Positions 60,761-64,000 of a DNA stretch of 64,000 bases are shown here, piece after piece. The DNA is taken from positions 3,348,001 through 3,412,000 of the forward strand of contig NZ_CP032482.1 of the NCBI RefSeq assembly GCF_003600645.1. The letters run 5' to 3'. The DNA is from Yersinia rochesterensis (lineage in GTDB: Bacteria > Pseudomonadota > Gammaproteobacteria > Enterobacterales > Enterobacteriaceae). The position numbers were made by a program, and so were the translations under genes. Under the pieces are notes generated by a model. That model had not been told where the DNA came from and did not search any database. It worked only from the letters and a program-made list of their open reading frames with translations. Position 1 is the first letter of the stretch. Each line of letters opens with the position of its first letter.

Positions 60761-62023
60761 TTAAATCAGCTCTAATGCAATAAGTTCTTCGATGGTTTGG
60801 CGGCGGCGAATTAAACGCGGCTGCCCCTGCTCGAACAAAACTTCTGGTAATAATGGGCGGCTATTGTAGTTAGAAGACATTGATGCGCCATAAGCCCCGG
60901 TATCATGGAATACCAAATAGTCGCCAATTTTGGCGGTAGGTAATGCACGGGTTTCTAACCCACCACCGGCTTCTTGAGTAAACACATCCCCAGACTCGCA
61001 AAGCGGGCCAGCGACCACAGTATCAAGCAGTGGCTCGCCCGCTAGTGAGCGCCCATCGGCAGGTAGCAACGAAATATGATGGTAACTGCCATACATGGCC
61101 GGCCGCATCAAATCATTAAAGCCCGCATCCACCAAAACATAGTGTCGGCGGCCCATATTTTTCACCGCCCGAACTTGCGCGATTAGCACACCGGACTCGG
61201 CCACCAGGAAGCGGCCGGGTTCAATTTCAAGACTGACAGCATGGCCCAAATGGGCGGCAATTTTCTCGCGAGCGTGATTCCATAAACCATAATAATGTTC
61301 GGTATCAATCTCATCATCACCAAATTGGTACGGAATAGATAACCCGCCACCAGCCGAAATAGCGCTGATATCTTGCCCAAGCGCGATAACCTGCTGCACC
61401 ATAGCATCACAAACTTGTTCCAAATGCTGATAATCAACACCGGAGCCAATATGCATATGGATGCCCACCAGCGTTAAACCATATTGCTGAATTTTCTCAA
61501 TGGCTTGCGGCAAATCTTCATGCCAAATACCGTGTTTACTGTTTTCACCGCCGGTATTGGTTTTCTGACTGTGTCCATGGCCGAACCCCGGATTGACCCG
61601 CAGCCAGACAGGGTGGCCGGGCGCATGCTGCCCCAGTTGATCAAGCATATCGATGGAGCCAGCATTCACCGGGATGTTTAATTCCGTCACTCGCAATAAT
61701 GTGGCCTGATCCAGCAAATCGGCAGTAAAGACAATCTCAGCAGGTTCCTGTCCCGGCTGGAAACCAGCCTGTAATGCGCGTTCTATCTCGCCCAGTGATA
61801 CCGAGTCAACTTTGACCCCTTGCTCACGCATCAACCGCAAAATATGAATATTTGAACAGGCTTTCTGAGCAAAACGAATGACATCAAAATGACGCAATTG
61901 ATTGATTTTTTGAGTAATGATTTCACCATCATAGGCCCAAACCGGGCAACCAAAACGCTCTGGTAAAGCAATCAGATTTTGGGCAGTCAGTGCCGTAGAA
62001 ATATCGTTAAGTGCGCGCGGCAT
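60761..62023 (-). CDS. lysA: LysA, diaminopimelate decarboxylase
   Basis: Decarboxylates meso-diaminopimelate to lysine with PLP, the last step of lysine synthesis. The 420-residue protein equals the E. coli length. The PLP-Lys block FAQKACSNIHILRL lies near residue 54. Substrate and cofactor blocks are SAGGGLSIPY, EPGRFLVAESG and GPLCESGDVF, the latter with the active-site Cys of the dimer partner. It is convergent with galR with only 18 bp between, and divergent from lysR, its activator. Confidence 0.97.
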   Translation of the reverse strand: MPRALNDISTALTAQNLIALPERFGCPVWAYDGEIITQKINQLRHFDVIRFAQKACSNIHILRLMREQGVKVDSVSLGEIERALQAGFQPGQEPAEIVFTADLLDQATLLRVTELNIPVNAGSIDMLDQLGQHAPGHPVWLRVNPGFGHGHSQKTNTGGENSKHGIWHEDLPQAIEKIQQYGLTLVGIHMHIGSGVDYQHLEQVCDAMVQQVIALGQDISAISAGGGLSIPYQFGDDEIDTEHYYGLWNHAREKIAAHLGHAVSLEIEPGRFLVAESGVLIAQVRAVKNMGRRHYVLVDAGFNDLMRPAMYGSYHHISLLPADGRSLAGEPLLDTVVAGPLCESGDVFTQEAGGGLETRALPTAKIGDYLVFHDTGAYGASMSSNYNSRPLLPEVLFEQGQPRLIRRRQTIEELIALELI

Positions 62024-62190
62024 AGGTATGTCCTAATAATGGATGGTCAATATAGGGGGCGAAAATAAGGATTTCGCGGATGACTTATTATTAACGACAG
62101 AGTGGCGGTGAGGAAAATATCTATTTACCCTTAGTCTATTCATTTATGATATGGATTAGATGATTTTTACACCACCGCCGGAGCGCTGTG

Positions 62191-63132
62191 ATGCCCGCTA
62201 TTTCTCTACGACAAATAGAAATTTTTCATGCTGTTATGACCACCGGTAATCTGACTGAAGCCGCATTATTGCTCCAGACATCACAACCGACCGTCAGCCG
62301 TGAATTGGCTCGTTTTGAGCAATTAGTCCAGTTAAAGCTGTTTGATCGAGTGCGCGGGCGGTTGTATCCCACAGTGCAAGGTTTGCGCTTATTTGAAGAG
62401 GTTCAGCGCTCTTATTATGGGCTTGATCGTATTAAACAAGCCGCCGAGGGAATCCGCCAATTCCAACATGCACAGCTTTCTATTGCTTGCCTGCCGGTAT
62501 TTTCTCAATCACTGCTACCGGCAGTGTGCAAACCCTTTATTGACCGCTATCCGGAAGTTAGCCTCAGTGTTATTCCGCAAGAATCACCTTTATTGGAAGA
62601 ATGGCTTTCAGCCCAGCGGCACGACCTCGGCCTGACAGAAAATACGCAGACCCCAGCAGGCACGGTGCGTCATGCGCTGATGACGGTGAATGAAGTTTGT
62701 GTATTACCCAATGATCACCCGTTGCGGGAAAAAAGGGTTCTCACACCGCAAGATTTCCAGGGCGAGAATTTTATCAGCCTGTCAGTCACCGACAGTTATC
62801 GCCAATTGTTGGACAATCTCTTTATGGAACAAGGTATTAATCGAAGATTAGTTTTGGAAACTCACAGCGCGGCATCAGTTTGCGCCATGGTGCGGGAGGG
62901 GGTGGGGGTCTCCATTGTTAACCCATTAACCGCGCTGGATTATATCGGCAAAGGGGCCGCTGACGGCGTTTGCATACGGCCATTCAGTGTTGAAATTCCC
63001 TTTACTATCAGCTTGATACAGCCAATGCATCGCCCATCATCAACTCTGGTGGAGACCTTTATCGAGCATCTGAAACAACAGGCAATCACCTTCCAACAAC
63101 GTCTGGCCGCGGTGATTGCCCAACAGTATTAA
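62191..63132 (+). CDS. lysR: LysR, activator of lysA
   Basis: Founding member of the LTTR family; activates the divergent lysA under lysine limitation and represses its own gene. The 313-residue protein has an N-terminal winged helix (SLRQIEIFHAVMTTGNLTEA, then LLQTSQPTVSRELARFEQ). Its effector domain contains CLPVFSQSLLPA and ETHSAASVCAMVREGVGVS. The ATG at 62191 is preferred over the GTG three bases upstream, because GGAG lies seven bases before it. The 167-bp lysA-lysR gap is where LysR would bind; no strong T-N11-A pair stood out. Confidence 0.95.
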   Translation: MPAISLRQIEIFHAVMTTGNLTEAALLLQTSQPTVSRELARFEQLVQLKLFDRVRGRLYPTVQGLRLFEEVQRSYYGLDRIKQAAEGIRQFQHAQLSIACLPVFSQSLLPAVCKPFIDRYPEVSLSVIPQESPLLEEWLSAQRHDLGLTENTQTPAGTVRHALMTVNEVCVLPNDHPLREKRVLTPQDFQGENFISLSVTDSYRQLLDNLFMEQGINRRLVLETHSAASVCAMVREGVGVSIVNPLTALDYIGKGAADGVCIRPFSVEIPFTISLIQPMHRPSSTLVETFIEHLKQQAITFQQRLAAVIAQQY

Positions 63133-63140
63133 GCGGTTAA

Positions 63141-64000
63141 TTAAGCGGCGGTGACCTTACTGGCACGCGCCCGAGAGAAAGTAAACAGACACAGCAGCAA
63201 ACCAATCACTGCGAGTCCGGCGGCGGCCAGCGGAACGGCCGTCAATCCCAGCCCTTTGGCGATCACCACACCCCCAACCCACGCCCCTAAAGCATTACCA
63301 ACATTAAAGGCCGCAATATTGAGGGTTGATACCAAATTAGGGGCTTTTTTGCCGTAAGTGACGACGTTAATTTGCAAAGCTGGCACGGCTGAGAATGCCG
63401 CAGCTGACCACAAGAATAAGGTCACTTCCGCCGCCAAGAATGAGTTACTTGTCCAGCTAAAGAGGGCTGAAAAAATCGCGATGAGCAAGAACGTCATGGT
63501 CAGGCTTACCGATAATCGCCAATCAGCTAACCGCCCACCAACAATATTGCCCAATGTCAGACCCACCCCCATCAACAACAATGTCCAACTGATACCGTGC
63601 TCAGAAACCTGAGTCACTTCAGTTAGAATTGGCGCAATATAAGTAAAGAGGGCGAACATCGCCGCAGCAAAAAAGACCGTCATCAGCAAAGATAACCAGA
63701 TACCGCCACCGCGCAGCGCCACAATCTCTTTGCGTAACTCGGTCGGCGCTTCCTCCTGAGAAGAAGGCAGCTTGCTATAAAGTGTTGCCAGTGAGAATAA
63801 GCCGATGACCGAGACGACCCAAAATGTCGAACGCCAGCCGAAAGCTTGCCCCAAAGCGGTTCCCAAGGGGACGCCCAACACATTCGCCAGTGTCAGGCCG
63901 GTAAACATCAGCGCCACCGCAGACGCCCGTCTATTGGGGGCCACCAGATTAGAAGCCACCACAGCACCAATACCAAAAAAGGCCCCGTGGCTCAGCGCGG
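63141..64000 (-). CDS. Drug:H+ antiporter-like MFS transporter (N-terminus beyond window)
   Basis: The frame is open to the right edge of the window, about 286 residues visible. It is a DHA1-type major facilitator of the AraJ/YdhP group. Recognisable blocks are SHGAFFGIGAVVASNLV (membrane helices 3-4), the cytoplasmic loop after LATLYSKLPS, and LGNIVGGRLADW and FNVGNALGAWVGGVV in the C-terminal half. About nine hydrophobic segments can be seen. The substrate is unknown; relatives are sugar or drug exporters. It is convergent with lysR, separated by 8 bp. Confidence 0.85.
   Translation of the reverse strand, partial: ALSHGAFFGIGAVVASNLVAPNRRASAVALMFTGLTLANVLGVPLGTALGQAFGWRSTFWVVSVIGLFSLATLYSKLPSSQEEAPTELRKEIVALRGGGIWLSLLMTVFFAAAMFALFTYIAPILTEVTQVSEHGISWTLLLMGVGLTLGNIVGGRLADWRLSVSLTMTFLLIAIFSALFSWTSNSFLAAEVTLFLWSAAAFSAVPALQINVVTYGKKAPNLVSTLNIAAFNVGNALGAWVGGVVIAKGLGLTAVPLAAAGLAVIGLLLCLFTFSRARASKVTAA

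Overview
The window is ordinary chromosomal core of a gamma-proteobacterium of the Enterobacterales, most likely a Yersinia. Almost every protein reads as a close homologue of an E. coli K-12 protein, usually within a few residues of its length. Several ~126-bp ERIC palindromes lie between housekeeping genes, as is typical of Yersinia. The N-terminus of GlnD also looks like the Yersinia form rather than the E. coli form. The species is not determinable by eye; an enterocolitica-like member is my guess. I see no prophage, plasmid, transposase, CRISPR array or defence island.

Region 1 (1-13375) matches the E. coli 4-minute segment. On the minus strand it runs rpsB-tsf, pyrH, frr, dxr, uppS-cdsA-rseP (translation, pyrimidine kinase, isoprenoid and phospholipid synthesis, sigma-E protease). 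On the plus strand it runs map, glnD, dapD, yaeH. ERIC elements sit in the tsf/pyrH and frr/dxr gaps.

Region 2 (13545 to about 63130) matches the E. coli 63-64-minute segment: yqcA, truC, yqcC, the sRNA csrB, syd, queF, ppnN, xni, rlmM, ygdD, gcvA, the sRNA gcvB, ygdI, csdA-csdE, tcdA, mltA, three initiator tRNA genes, amiC, argA, recD-recB-ptrA-recC, four prepilin-like genes, thyA-lgt-ptsP-rppH, mutH, ygdQ, tas, aas-lplT, the sRNA omrA, a BisC-like molybdoenzyme, galR, lysA and lysR. Several loci I recall at this place in E. coli (sdaCB, fuc, ygdR, a second omr copy) are absent. The join of the two segments, 13376-13544, carries a shortened ERIC. At the right edge a truncated MFS exporter begins.

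The most informative parts are non-coding. Three regulatory RNAs (csrB with an upstream UvrY-type palindrome, gcvB, a single omrA) are readable without annotation. A cluster of DnaA boxes between rppH and mutH resembles the DARS2 locus. Tandem ARG boxes precede argA, and the rpsB leader and promoter are recognisable. Two divergent ERIC elements (27682-27881 and about 51090-51305) share the same nested ~74-bp insert with three small hairpins. I found no wholly undescribed protein system.
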